Shown one piece after another: positions 6,661 to 14,204 of a DNA stretch of 18,513 nt. This DNA comes from JAFGNW01 sp964618515. Lineage in GTDB: Bacteria > Zixibacteria > MSB-5A5 > GN15 > FEB-12. The notes beneath the pieces were generated by a model. That model saw only the letters and a program-made list of their open reading frames with translations. It searched no databases and was not told where the DNA came from. The position numbers were made by a program, and so were the translations under genes. The stretch covers positions 1 to 18,513 of the forward strand of contig CAZUAS010000056.1 in assembly GCA_964618515.1 (NCBI GenBank). The letters are read 5' to 3'. Within the stretch, counting starts at the first letter, position 1; each line of letters begins with the position of its first letter.

Positions 6661-9075
6661 TTAAATATTCCACCAGTAGTTGAATTTAATCAAAAAGGTG
6701 TTGTTCTGGGCTGTTTTGAAAATACTCCTGAAATCCCGCGAGAAGGCAAAATCGCCATAGGGGTCTTCGCCGTTCCTCGAGTTGGTCCACACCGCGAAAA
6801 GGGTTGAGCCCGGGCGGTATTCCCAGCGTAAAATCAAATTCAAATTAAGGGATTTGTAATTGAAGTCGTTTCTCGAAGGATTGATATCTACGGCGTATAC
6901 GGCGGTATCAACAGAGGAGAATTCAGCCTTGTTTTCAAGCTTGTAATAATTCTTGAAATCACCGGCGGAGATATAAAACTGGGTGTACCATTGAAGGGTC
7001 AGGTTTTTCTGGAAGGTGTAGATACCGCGGAAGTTGATATTAACTTCATCGTTGTCTAATTGGGCGAAAACAGGCAGGTCGTCTGCGCCGGTGCCGACCC
7101 AGAAGTACTGGTTGCGGTTGATGTTATAATTGGAGCCTAGGGAAAACTCGAAATTGGTGACCGGCCGGAAATTTACGAAAAAGTGATACCTGTAGTAATC
7201 GCCGCTGCGAATGCCCCCTACAGCAAATTCCGATTCCAGGTAAATTTTCTTCGCATCGTTGGTATTGAAGCCAATCCAGAAATCATCACCGGTTTCCCTC
7301 AACCAGAGGCCGTTGCCGCGGGTTTCAAGGTCGTCGTAGCGGGATCGACCACGTGCAAAGCCAGTCCACATTAACCAGTTATTGGTAAAGATAAGCGTAC
7401 CATTCAGATTGCCGCCGGTGGATAGCCGGTAACCATCGAAATTCCTGTTGGTCCAGGCATTCAGATTGATTTGCATATGCCGGAAAAAGGCAAATACTTT
7501 ATTACTTCTAAGTTGCCACCAGGTGGTACCACCATAAAGATTGTTGCGCTCCATATATCCCAGTCGATTCCAGTTGACTTTTTTGTCGTAATATTCGAAA
7601 TAGATATTGCCGCGGAAGTTCTTGCCGGTATTTTTATTAAACGCCGTAGCAAAAGCATAACCGGAAGTACCCGGTCCGTCATAGGTGTTGATTGCCTGTC
7701 CTTCAAAAATGTACATATTTTTAAAAAGGAAAATATTCCAGTCAGTTGAAGCCGTGTAGGCGTCAGGAGTATCTTTTTGATTGGCGGATGTTACCATCGC
7801 CCCGATATAAGAATTACCCTTTATATCCTGTTTCAGGCGGGCTACGGAGTAGTTCGCCAGGGGTTCGACAATACCTTCATAGGTTGTCTTATCACCATCG
7901 ATTATATATGCCGCTTTTTCCTCCTGAGTGGTGGCATTTAACAGACCTATGGAGGTGCCCTTTCTGCTTTTACCGGTCAGTTTAAAGGCATCTAGGATGG
8001 TTGTATTGTTGGGATAGTCAATATAGTAAAAGGCTTCGCTAATACCTCGCATAGGTGGACGACCTATCCGCCGGGAATAAAACTGGTTGAAAAATTGAGT
8101 ATGGAATATTTCAAAGCCTTCAAGGAAGAAGGGCCGTTTTTCGCTGTAAAAGATTTCATAGGTGTTGAGATTGACCATATCTTGGTCGGATTCCACTTGG
8201 CCGAAATCAGGGTTGACGGTGGCATCGAGAGTGAAAGTCGAGGATAAAGTGTATTTGATATCCGTGCCGAAATTGTAACGATATTTACGGCCGTCGGCAT
8301 TACCCGGTCTTTTCGGTTCCGTTTCGGCGTAAGAGACGGAGTAAGGTAAAATTTCCATCCGGCCGGCTGGTTCAATTCCTTTAATACCGGTCAGATGGCC
8401 GTATCGGTGAACCCCGGTAGCTTCGGTGCTGGGAACAAACTGCCAGCGAGAATATTCCTGTTTGCGGGCAATGCGACGACTGAGGTCAAAACCCCAGGTG
8501 TATTCACTCTCTGCCGCAAATTTTAAAGCCGAATAGGGTATTTTAAATTCCGCTGTCCAGCCCCAGTCATGAATCTGGCTGCTGGCTTCCCAGACCGCAT
8601 CCCAGCTGTCATCATCGTACAAGTTATTGTAAATAAGAACATCGCGAATTACCCCGGCGGCATTGACGGCGAAAAAGTAAGCTGTCTGATGGTCATGATG
8701 TGAATCGAATCTAACATGAACCTCGTCGGATGACGTCATCCGGTCACGCCGGGTAAGCTGTCGGACAATTTTATCCGGTTCCCGGTCGTAACACCACCAC
8801 CCGACATATACAGCTTCATCGTCATATAAAACCTTGACCAGAGTTGATTCTGAAGTCAACTGGCCTTCGTATGGTTCTATCTGGTGAAAACCGGTCACCG
8901 GTAAGGCTCTTTCCCATGATATCTCAGTTAAATTCCCGTCGATTTTGATGTGTTCACTGGTTTTCAAGGCAATGGCGGTTTTCAATGGTTCGGCAACTGT
9001 TTCCGCATTGACGACCGCACCACAAAACAGCCATAACAATAATCCCAAACCCATGATTACACGTTTCCCTGACAT
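6661..9075 (-). CDS. CBM9-like/DUF5916 outer-membrane protein
   Basis: This 804-aa exported protein has a signal peptide (about 1-24, ending V-V-N-A). Next is a carbohydrate-binding family 9-like domain (about 35-210) with IKIDGNLTEISWERA and the A-V-Y-V-G-W-W-C-Y-D strand. The larger DUF5916 region follows, with SEKRPFFLEGFEIF and F-Y-S-R-R-I-G. Alternating aromatic/polar strands fill the second half and end in F-L-I-K-F-N-Y-W-W-N-I. This looks like a beta-barrel closing strand, so I infer an outer-membrane barrel with a periplasmic or surface CBM9 domain. The substrate is unknown; polysaccharide or peptide binding has been suggested for relatives. The start at 9075 (ATG) is preferred over the adjacent TTG at 9078, because AAAGG on the minus strand lies 7 nt before the ATG and too close to the TTG. 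It is a single-gene unit. Confidence 0.9.
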   Translation of the reverse strand: MSGKRVIMGLGLLLWLFCGAVVNAETVAEPLKTAIALKTSEHIKIDGNLTEISWERALPVTGFHQIEPYEGQLTSESTLVKVLYDDEAVYVGWWCYDREPDKIVRQLTRRDRMTSSDEVHVRFDSHHDHQTAYFFAVNAAGVIRDVLIYNNLYDDDSWDAVWEASSQIHDWGWTAEFKIPYSALKFAAESEYTWGFDLSRRIARKQEYSRWQFVPSTEATGVHRYGHLTGIKGIEPAGRMEILPYSVSYAETEPKRPGNADGRKYRYNFGTDIKYTLSSTFTLDATVNPDFGQVESDQDMVNLNTYEIFYSEKRPFFLEGFEIFHTQFFNQFYSRRIGRPPMRGISEAFYYIDYPNNTTILDAFKLTGKSRKGTSIGLLNATTQEEKAAYIIDGDKTTYEGIVEPLANYSVARLKQDIKGNSYIGAMVTSANQKDTPDAYTASTDWNIFLFKNMYIFEGQAINTYDGPGTSGYAFATAFNKNTGKNFRGNIYFEYYDKKVNWNRLGYMERNNLYGGTTWWQLRSNKVFAFFRHMQINLNAWTNRNFDGYRLSTGGNLNGTLIFTNNWLMWTGFARGRSRYDDLETRGNGLWLRETGDDFWIGFNTNDAKKIYLESEFAVGGIRSGDYYRYHFFVNFRPVTNFEFSLGSNYNINRNQYFWVGTGADDLPVFAQLDNDEVNINFRGIYTFQKNLTLQWYTQFYISAGDFKNYYKLENKAEFSSVDTAVYAVDINPSRNDFNYKSLNLNLILRWEYRPGSTLFAVWTNSRNGEDPYGDFAFSRDFRSIFKTAQNNTFLIKFNYWWNI

Positions 9076-9138
9076 CAAACGCCTTTCATGTTGGAATATT
9101 AAGAATTTCTCATCGAGCTTATAGTTTTGCTGGCATCA

Positions 9139-9155
9139 TTTAACGGATTGTTAAA
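9139..9155. promoter_or_regulatory. Inverted repeat TTTAAC-N5-GTTAAA in the divergent spacer
   Basis: A perfect 6-bp inverted repeat with a 5-bp centre lies 64 bp upstream of the DUF5916 gene, on its promoter side. The size and symmetry fit a dimeric repressor or activator site. No poly-T follows, so it is not a terminator. The regulator is unknown. Confidence 0.35.
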
Positions 9156-9226
9156 AGTTTATGGTCTATTTTACGAATTCGTTCATATATTGTTTCAACC
9201 CAATAATGACAGTCCGGTTTTTAACT

Positions 9227-9240
9227 TAAGACCTGTCTTA
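9227..9240. promoter_or_regulatory. Palindrome TAAGAC-CT-GTCTTA
   Basis: A perfect 6-bp inverted repeat with a 2-bp centre lies 31 bp upstream of the -35 box of the 9332 methyltransferase gene. The position fits an activator or operator site shared by the divergent genes. A third short palindrome, ACGAATTCGT, lies at 9173-9182. Confidence 0.3.
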
Positions 9241-9271
9241 TTAAGCTTATTTTGATGTGATTATCTTACGT

Positions 9272-9300
9272 TTGATTTCTTGTCCGGGGACTGTTATAAT
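9272..9300 (+). promoter_or_regulatory. Sigma70-type promoter for the 9332 methyltransferase
   Basis: TTGATT (9272-9277), a 17-nt spacer, then a perfect TATAAT (9295-9300). Transcription would start near 9307, giving a leader of about 25 nt that contains the AAGGA ribosome binding site at 9321-9325. Confidence 0.7.
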
Positions 9301-9331
9301 AGGCTATGTTTTTTTTAAATAAGGACAGACA

Positions 9332-10225
9332 ATGCATAAATGTTTCCAGGATATTTTCGTAAGCCCGACTGAAAAAGAACCCTTAAGATACGAAGGGGTA
9401 ATAGAAAACGACCGCTGGACCAACGGCCACCTGTTGAATGAAAGCGGTAATTTTTCCGTGCCGGTGGAAAACGGAATCCCGCTGTTTATTTCACCGGATA
9501 AAGACCCCTGGGCTGACAGAGCCCATCGAGACGATACCCTGACAAGGATGGGGCTGACGGAAGAAAATTTTATTCCTTTCCACTTTGAAGGCCTGCTAGA
9601 ATGGCCCGAGCGGGGTCGCTACGACTACTGGATACAGGGTATCATCGCCCATGGCGGTAAAATCCTTGAACTGGCCTGCGGCCCGGGGGGTGGTTTTGCG
9701 CCGCTGATTCTGGATGATAATCCGCAGGCTTTTATTCTTCTTTGTGACCTGGGAGGTTGGCTTTTGCATAAGTGGCGGCTTTTTAGCGAGTCCCAAAAGC
9801 GATGGCCGCATCTTTCTTTTGCTCAGTTCGATGTAACCCGTCTGCCAATTAAAACAAATTCTCTCGAAGCCGTGGACAGTTTCGGAGGGATATCCAATAT
9901 TAACGGGGGCGCCATTGCCCTCCTGGAGACCTTTCGGATTTTAAAACCAGACGGCCGGCTGTTTATGGTTGATGCCACCCCGGTAACGGGACAGTTTGAA
10001 GCTCTGCCAAAGCAGGTACAGGCTGAGATACGCCATAATTTCCCCGCCGTAGGAAAAGGCTATGAAAAATTAATCACTGAAGCGGGATTTGAGATTATTG
10101 ATTTTGAGGAAACCAATCGTTATACCCTGAAGCCCGGGGAAAGCGAGCTGGCTGAAACAGCCGCTAAGTACCATATTGAAATGCAGATACAATTTTTCAA
10201 CCTGGAAGCCAAGAAGCCACTGTAA
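9332..10225 (+). CDS. Class I SAM-dependent methyltransferase with Trm112-like N-terminus
   Basis: The 297-aa protein has a Rossmann methyltransferase domain from about 95. Motif I is ILELACGPGGG (111-121), an acidic residue ends strand 2 (L-L-C-D-L, 137-141), and a motif-III-like F-D-V-T-R-L-P-I and the F-R-I-L-K-P-D-G-R-L-F-M strand follow. The first ~55 residues (DIFVSPTEKEPLRY, then P-V-E-N-G-I-P-L-F-I) follow the Trm112-like plan (CP-x-x-x-x-x-L ... Y-P-I-x-x-G-I-P) but lack its zinc-binding cysteines. Methyltransferases with this fused N-terminus act on varied small molecules, quinones or lipids; the substrate cannot be told. The ATG at 9332 has AAGGA 6 nt upstream and a strong promoter. 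It is divergent from the DUF5916 gene and is probably monocistronic, given the terminator at 10382. Confidence 0.85.
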   Translation: MHKCFQDIFVSPTEKEPLRYEGVIENDRWTNGHLLNESGNFSVPVENGIPLFISPDKDPWADRAHRDDTLTRMGLTEENFIPFHFEGLLEWPERGRYDYWIQGIIAHGGKILELACGPGGGFAPLILDDNPQAFILLCDLGGWLLHKWRLFSESQKRWPHLSFAQFDVTRLPIKTNSLEAVDSFGGISNINGGAIALLETFRILKPDGRLFMVDATPVTGQFEALPKQVQAEIRHNFPAVGKGYEKLITEAGFEIIDFEETNRYTLKPGESELAETAAKYHIEMQIQFFNLEAKKPL

Positions 10226-10253
10226 AATCAGTTACATTGATAAAGAAAAAGAA

Positions 10254-10372
10254 AGGGCGGGGTAGTTATGAAGCCTGCTTAGGAGGGCAGTCTCATATCC
10301 GGCAAAGTACCCCGACCCTAATCTCAGTTCCCCCTCGTTGTCTGCATCCCGGGTTCGCTATATTTATTATAG
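10254..10372 (+). ncRNA. Candidate structured RNA, unassigned
   Basis: AGGGCGGGGTA (10254-10264) pairs with TACCCCGACCCT (10308-10319) over 11 bp with one bulged A. Inside it, G-TTATGA (10265-10271) pairs with TCATATC (10293-10299) with one mismatch. A CTGC/GCAG stem-loop (10275-10290) caps it, and CGGCAAAG forms a one-sided internal loop. A second hairpin (CTATA/TATAG, 10358-10372) and then the terminator at 10382 follow. It could be a small RNA or the structured 3' UTR of the methyltransferase transcript. It does not match the signatures of tRNA, tmRNA, SRP RNA, RNase P RNA or riboswitches that I can recall. The strand is taken from the terminator; the first hairpin also has a pyrimidine run on its minus-strand side. 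Confidence 0.35.
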
Positions 10373-10381
10373 GCTCAACCG

Positions 10382-10407
10382 CTGACACGTCGTGTCAGTT
10401 TGTTTTT
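10382..10407 (+). terminator. Rho-independent terminator
   Basis: A perfect 7-bp stem, CTGACAC/GTGTCAG, with a 3-nt loop (10382-10398) is followed by TTTGTTTTT and further T-rich sequence. It ends transcription from the methyltransferase gene or from the structured element just upstream. Confidence 0.85.
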
Positions 10408-10619
10408 AATATTTTTTATTATTTTTTAATTTATCATGATGATTTTCATATAATTATTAGTTGCGGACCGGATAAAAACAGCTCAACTCCGTTATCTTAT
10501 TATAAATCAATTAGATAAATGATGAATGCAATTCTCTTGGGGAGTGTGTTGGAATTCTCTGGAAATTTGGGAACACAACAGTTTTATTATTGGTTATTAA
10601 ATTAAGTAAGATTATTATA
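10408..10619. other. AT-rich intergenic stretch with no recognisable gene
   Basis: Together with 10226-10407 this makes a gap of about 490 bp between the methyltransferase gene and yajC. I see no credible coding sequence here. TTGGTT (10590-10595), 17 nt, TATTAT (10613-10618) could be a second, weaker promoter upstream of the main yajC one. Confidence 0.5.
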
Positions 10620-10648
10620 TTGGCAAGTAAGGTTTTACTGGTTATATT
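10620..10648 (+). promoter_or_regulatory. Sigma70-type promoter of the yajC operon
   Basis: TTGGCA (10620-10625), a 17-nt spacer, then TATATT (10643-10648); each box differs from consensus at one position. Transcription would start near 10655, about 65 nt before the yajC start. Confidence 0.65.
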
Positions 10649-10718
10649 ATCATTTTGGGAGAGTATTGTTCAGTTTTTGAACTAATGGTCGATAAATTTA
10701 TTGTAAATAGGAGTTACC

Positions 10719-11033
10719 TTGGATTTTTTTAGGTCAATTTTAATGGCCGGCGGCCAGGATGGTGGCAGTGGGGGCATTATCACTTTAGTCTGGTTTGGCT
10801 TGATTTTTGTGATAATGTATCTGTTGTTAATTCGCCCCCAGCGGAAAAGACAGAAAGAACATGAAAAACTTTTAGGTGACCTTAAAAAAGGTGATAAAGT
10901 TGTGACTACCGGCGGTATGTTCGGGACAATTTTCGCTATCGATGATGAGCGGAATCGGATTGTTCTGAAAATTGGTGATGATATCAAGCTTGAATTCTTG
11001 AAATCATCAATTGCCGCACGAGTAGATAAGTAG
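10719..11033 (+). CDS. yajC: Preprotein translocase subunit YajC
   Basis: YajC is a small single-span protein that associates with SecDF and the SecYEG translocon. This 104-aa protein has a short Gly-rich N-terminus and one transmembrane helix (about 21-39). Next comes the family signature I-R-P-Q-R-K-R-Q-K-E-H-E-K-L-L (about 40-54) and a cytoplasmic part with G-D-K-V-V-T-T-G-G-M-F-G-T-I. The TTG at 10719 is chosen because TAGGAG at 10708-10713 ends 5 nt upstream; the in-frame ATG at 10743 has no such site. secD and secF, often next door, are not in this window. It heads a + strand run with def, fmt and an RNase G/E gene. Confidence 0.93.
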   Translation: MDFFRSILMAGGQDGGSGGIITLVWFGLIFVIMYLLLIRPQRKRQKEHEKLLGDLKKGDKVVTTGGMFGTIFAIDDERNRIVLKIGDDIKLEFLKSSIAARVDK

Positions 11034-11054
11034 TCTGGTATTATGGGAGTTGCC

Positions 11055-11561
11055 GTGGCGGAAAAAGAGATTGTTATATACGGTAATTCGGTATTACGGG
11101 AAGTTTCCCAGCCGGTGGAGAAATTCGACCGGGAATTAAAAAATTTGGTGTCCCAGATGTCGGACACCCTGAAAAAAGCTAGAGGACTGGGCTTATCAGC
11201 CGTCCAGATCGGTGTTCTACAGCGTGTTTTTATAGTTGATTTATCTGTGGTCGATATTAATGAGACCCTCCGAGTCTTTGTAAACCCGGAGATACTGGAA
11301 ACCAGCGGTGAGGCTGAGTTTGAGGAAGGTTGCCTTTCTTTTCCGGGTATTTATCAAAAATTAGTGCGCCCTGACCGGGTTAAAGTAAGGGCGTATGACC
11401 TTGACGGTCATGTTTTTGAGCTGGATGTCAAAGGTCTTATTGCCCGGGCGATCCTGCATGAGTATGATCATCTTGAGGGCAAGCTTTTTATCGACTATTT
11501 TTCACCGATAGCTAAAAGTTTAGTTAAGGGCAAGCTTAGAAAGTTAAAAGCGGCCTCTTAA
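11055..11561 (+). CDS. def: Peptide deformylase
   Basis: Peptide deformylase removes the formyl group from the N-terminal methionine of new proteins. All three motifs are present (numbering from ATG 11043): GLGLSAVQIG (48-57, with S where A is usual), EGCLS (95-99, metal ligand C97) and HEYDH (139-143, ligands H139 and H143, catalytic E140). Two starts are possible. The GTG at 11055 has GGGAG at 11045-11049, 5 nt upstream, and gives a typical N-terminus of 168 aa, so I prefer it. The ATG at 11043 (172 aa) has no ribosome binding site, and its own bases overlap that GGGAG. It follows yajC by about 20 bp and precedes fmt, which adds the formyl group that Def later removes. Confidence 0.95.
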   Translation: MAEKEIVIYGNSVLREVSQPVEKFDRELKNLVSQMSDTLKKARGLGLSAVQIGVLQRVFIVDLSVVDINETLRVFVNPEILETSGEAEFEEGCLSFPGIYQKLVRPDRVKVRAYDLDGHVFELDVKGLIARAILHEYDHLEGKLFIDYFSPIAKSLVKGKLRKLKAAS

Positions 11562-11626
11562 CAAAACTTCCCATATTTATTCAATTTCCGCCTTATTACT
11601 CTGGTTTCGTCACGGCTGACATTGGT

Positions 11627-12565
11627 ATGAGAGTAGTTTTTATGGGCACGCCGGAGTTTGCCCGTCCACCTCTGGTGTGCCTGTGTGAAAGCAAGCATGA
11701 ACTTTTAGCCGTGGTTACGGGTCGGGATAAAAAAGCCGGCCGGGGACAAATGCTTTTGCCAACCCCCTGTCGTCAAGAAGCAGAAAAGCATGGTTTGCCG
11801 GTTCTTACCCCGGACTCACTGGATGACGAACAGTTATTTCGTAAGCTTGAAGCTCTCAAGCCCGACCTGTTCGTGGTTGCGGCTTTTCGGGTTCTACCCG
11901 AAAAGTTATTTTCCCTGCCCCGCCTTGGCTCCATAAATATTCATGCTTCTTTATTACCTCGTTACCGCGGTGCCGCCCCGATTAACTGGGCACTTATTAA
12001 CGGCGATAAGGAAACCGGTCTGACCAGTTTTTTCCTGAAAAAGAAGGTCGATTGCGGAGATATTATTCTCCAGGAGAGAGTCCCCATCTACGAAGAGGAC
12101 AATTTTGATTCTCTTTATGAGCGGTTATCGAAGTTGGCCGGACCGTTTCTTCTGAAAACCCTTGAGGTCATCGAGCAGGGAGTCTGTCAACCGTTGTTGC
12201 AGGATAATGTTCTGGCGACGCGGGCGCCCAAAATTACCCCGATTGATGCTCTGATTGATTTTGGTTTTCCAGCGGAGAGAGTCCGTAATTTCATCCGCGG
12301 TTTATCATCCCGGCCGGGAGCTTATACATTTTTCAGGGGTATGAAAATAAAAATATATGCCGCCGCGGTGACGCCGTATCCGGGAAACGGGCAACTTCGA
12401 CCGGGCACCGTCCTCCCGGTAAAAAAGAAACTGGTACTGCAGTGCGACAACTCCGCCATAGAAATCCTGCGGCTTTTACCGGAGGGCAAAAAGGAAATGG
12501 ACGGGCTTTCATTTATTAATGGTTTTAAACCCAAACCCGGAGAGGTTTTTGGGGAAATTAAGTAA
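11627..12565 (+). CDS. fmt: Methionyl-tRNA formyltransferase
   Basis: Fmt transfers the formyl group from 10-formyltetrahydrofolate to Met-tRNA(fMet). The 312-aa protein begins with MRVVFMGTPEFA. It has the folate-binding and catalytic segment INIHASLLPRYRGAAPINWA, with N104 and H106, and the catalytic Asp142 in VDCGD. These correspond to N106, H108 and D144 of E. coli Fmt. The C-terminal domain (about 205-312), an OB-fold that holds tRNA, contains R-G-L-S-S-R-P-G-A-Y-T and ends with the typical G-F-K-P-K-P-G-E. The length is normal. The ATG at 11627 has only a weak ribosome binding site. It lies 65 nt after def and 17 nt before the RNase gene. Confidence 0.96.
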   Translation: MRVVFMGTPEFARPPLVCLCESKHELLAVVTGRDKKAGRGQMLLPTPCRQEAEKHGLPVLTPDSLDDEQLFRKLEALKPDLFVVAAFRVLPEKLFSLPRLGSINIHASLLPRYRGAAPINWALINGDKETGLTSFFLKKKVDCGDIILQERVPIYEEDNFDSLYERLSKLAGPFLLKTLEVIEQGVCQPLLQDNVLATRAPKITPIDALIDFGFPAERVRNFIRGLSSRPGAYTFFRGMKIKIYAAAVTPYPGNGQLRPGTVLPVKKKLVLQCDNSAIEILRLLPEGKKEMDGLSFINGFKPKPGEVFGEIK

Positions 12566-12582
12566 AATTCGGAGAAACAAAA

Positions 12583-14121
12583 GTGAAGAAGGAAATACTA
12601 ATTAACTCGACTGAATACGAAAAACGCGTGGCTATTCTGGAAGATGACAAGCTGGTTGAATTACAGGTTGAACGAGCGGATACTGACCGGATGGTGGGTG
12701 ACATTTACAAAGGTAAAATTAAAACCGTCCTCCCCGGCATGCAGGCCGCTTTTGTTGATATCGGGATGGAGAAAGCCGCTTATTTGCATTCTTCTGATAT
12801 TGGCAAGCTCTATAGCCGCCGTTATGATACCGAGGATTTAGAAGAGGAAGAAGCACCGGTTGAAATAATCCGCAAAACCCGCCAGCAGGGAATTGAGAAT
12901 ATCTTGAAAAGAAACCAGGAAATCCTGGTTCAGATAATAAAGGAACCCATTTCCACCAAAGGACCCCGGATAACGTCGGAAATATCCATCCCTGGTCGCT
13001 TCATGGTTCTGGTTCCGGATGACGACCATGTCCGCATTTCACGCAAGATTTCCAACTGGAACGAGAAAAAAAGGCTCAAGCGGATAATTTCACCCCTTCG
13101 CCCGGAGGGCTTCGGGCTGATTATTCGAACCGAAGCGGAAGGCAAGGAAGAGAAGGATTTTAAGAATGACCTCAAGCGACTGTTGAAACTCTGGACGAAG
13201 TTAAAAAAGAAAGCCGATACGCTGCCAGCGCCGGCTCTTATCCACAAAGAATCGGAGATGGTCATTTCGATGATCCGGGATATTTTTACGGACGATGTCC
13301 AGCGAGTGCTGGTGGATGACCGGTCTGATTATAAAATGATTGTCAGTTATGCCCGCCAGGTAGCGCCTCACCTGAAAGACCGGGTGGAATTGTACAAGGG
13401 TGAATTACCTCTTTTTGATTTATACGACCTGGAACCGGAAATTGACAAGATGCTTCAGCGTAAAGTATGGATAAAAAAAGGCGCTTACCTGATTATTGAC
13501 CAGACGGAGGCGATGGTGACCATTGATGTCAACACCGGACGCTTTGTGGGCCGGAAAGACCAGGAACAGACGATTCTGGAAACCAATCTTCAAGCCGCCA
13601 AGGAAATCGCCCGTCAGATCAGGCTGCGGGATATCGGCGGTCTTATTGTCTGTGATTTTATCGATATGTACAACCGCGATAACCGCCGCAAATTATTCGA
13701 AGAATATAAAAACTGTTTCAAGAATGACCGGGCTAAAAGAGGTATCAATCCGGTTACCGAGTTTGGTCTGATAGAAATGACCCGGGAGCGGGTAAGGCCG
13801 TCGCACATGCAAGCGTTGTCCGAACCATGTCCACACTGTGCCGGTCTGGGGCGCATTATTTCCAAAGAAAATATGGCCACCAAGATTGAAAGGTGGTTTA
13901 AAAGGGCCAGTGCCGACAAGAAATATAAAAATTATCATCTGGTCGTTTGCCCGCCTCTAGCCGCCACTTTGGTTGAAAACGGGGTTAACCGGCTGGAAAG
14001 AATTATGAAAATATATAAATTCAAAATAAATCTGGTTCGTGATACGACTCTATCCGAGCAGGAATATAAAATTTATAGTGCCGAGGATAACACTGATTTG
14101 ACTGAAATTTACCATGTCTGA
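12583..14121 (+). CDS. Ribonuclease G/E family endoribonuclease
   Basis: This endoribonuclease cuts single-stranded RNA and works in rRNA maturation and mRNA decay. The 512-aa protein has an S1 RNA-binding domain (about 36-125) beginning V-G-D-I-Y-K-G-K-I-K-T-V-L-P-G-M-Q-A-A-F-V-D-I-G. The catalytic core contains TIDVNTGRFVG (D315) and CDFIDM (D358), matching the Mg-binding D303 and D346 of E. coli RNase E. The zinc-link C-P-H-C (C416, C419) joins subunits. No long disordered scaffold tail is present, so the length is close to RNase G. An acidic insert E-D-L-E-E-E-E lies in the S1 domain. The start is GTG at 12583 with GGAG at 12571-12574. It is in one operon with fmt, def and yajC. Confidence 0.94.
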   Translation: MKKEILINSTEYEKRVAILEDDKLVELQVERADTDRMVGDIYKGKIKTVLPGMQAAFVDIGMEKAAYLHSSDIGKLYSRRYDTEDLEEEEAPVEIIRKTRQQGIENILKRNQEILVQIIKEPISTKGPRITSEISIPGRFMVLVPDDDHVRISRKISNWNEKKRLKRIISPLRPEGFGLIIRTEAEGKEEKDFKNDLKRLLKLWTKLKKKADTLPAPALIHKESEMVISMIRDIFTDDVQRVLVDDRSDYKMIVSYARQVAPHLKDRVELYKGELPLFDLYDLEPEIDKMLQRKVWIKKGAYLIIDQTEAMVTIDVNTGRFVGRKDQEQTILETNLQAAKEIARQIRLRDIGGLIVCDFIDMYNRDNRRKLFEEYKNCFKNDRAKRGINPVTEFGLIEMTRERVRPSHMQALSEPCPHCAGLGRIISKENMATKIERWFKRASADKKYKNYHLVVCPPLAATLVENGVNRLERIMKIYKFKINLVRDTTLSEQEYKIYSAEDNTDLTEIYHV

Positions 14122-14204
14122 CCGGTCTTTATCGGGGGTATCTTTTTTAGTTAATTTTGTCAAAAATTTATTGTGTTTTTAGGGTAATATTCTTATTGTC
14201 TGAT

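Noticed and set aside
10254..10320. tRNA-like look (acceptor-like stem and a CTTAGGA loop)
   Set aside because: No D or T arm, no GGTTCRA box, anticodon stem does not pair; only the outer stem resembles a tRNA.
10237..10518. 93-codon open frame on the + strand
   Set aside because: It starts with TTG without a ribosome binding site, runs through the paired stems and the terminator hairpin, and its second half simply reads AT-rich DNA (F, I, Y-rich). Not a credible gene.
10682..11167. 161-codon minus-strand open frame
   Set aside because: Antisense to yajC and def, both certain genes, with no ribosome binding site or family likeness.
12930..13265. 111-codon minus-strand open frame
   Set aside because: Antisense to the RNase G/E gene; Ser/Arg-rich shadow composition.
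14121..14148. Possible terminator after the RNase G/E gene (short CCGG/TCGG stem then TCTTTTTT)
   Set aside because: The stem has only about four pairs, including a G-U; too weak to call.
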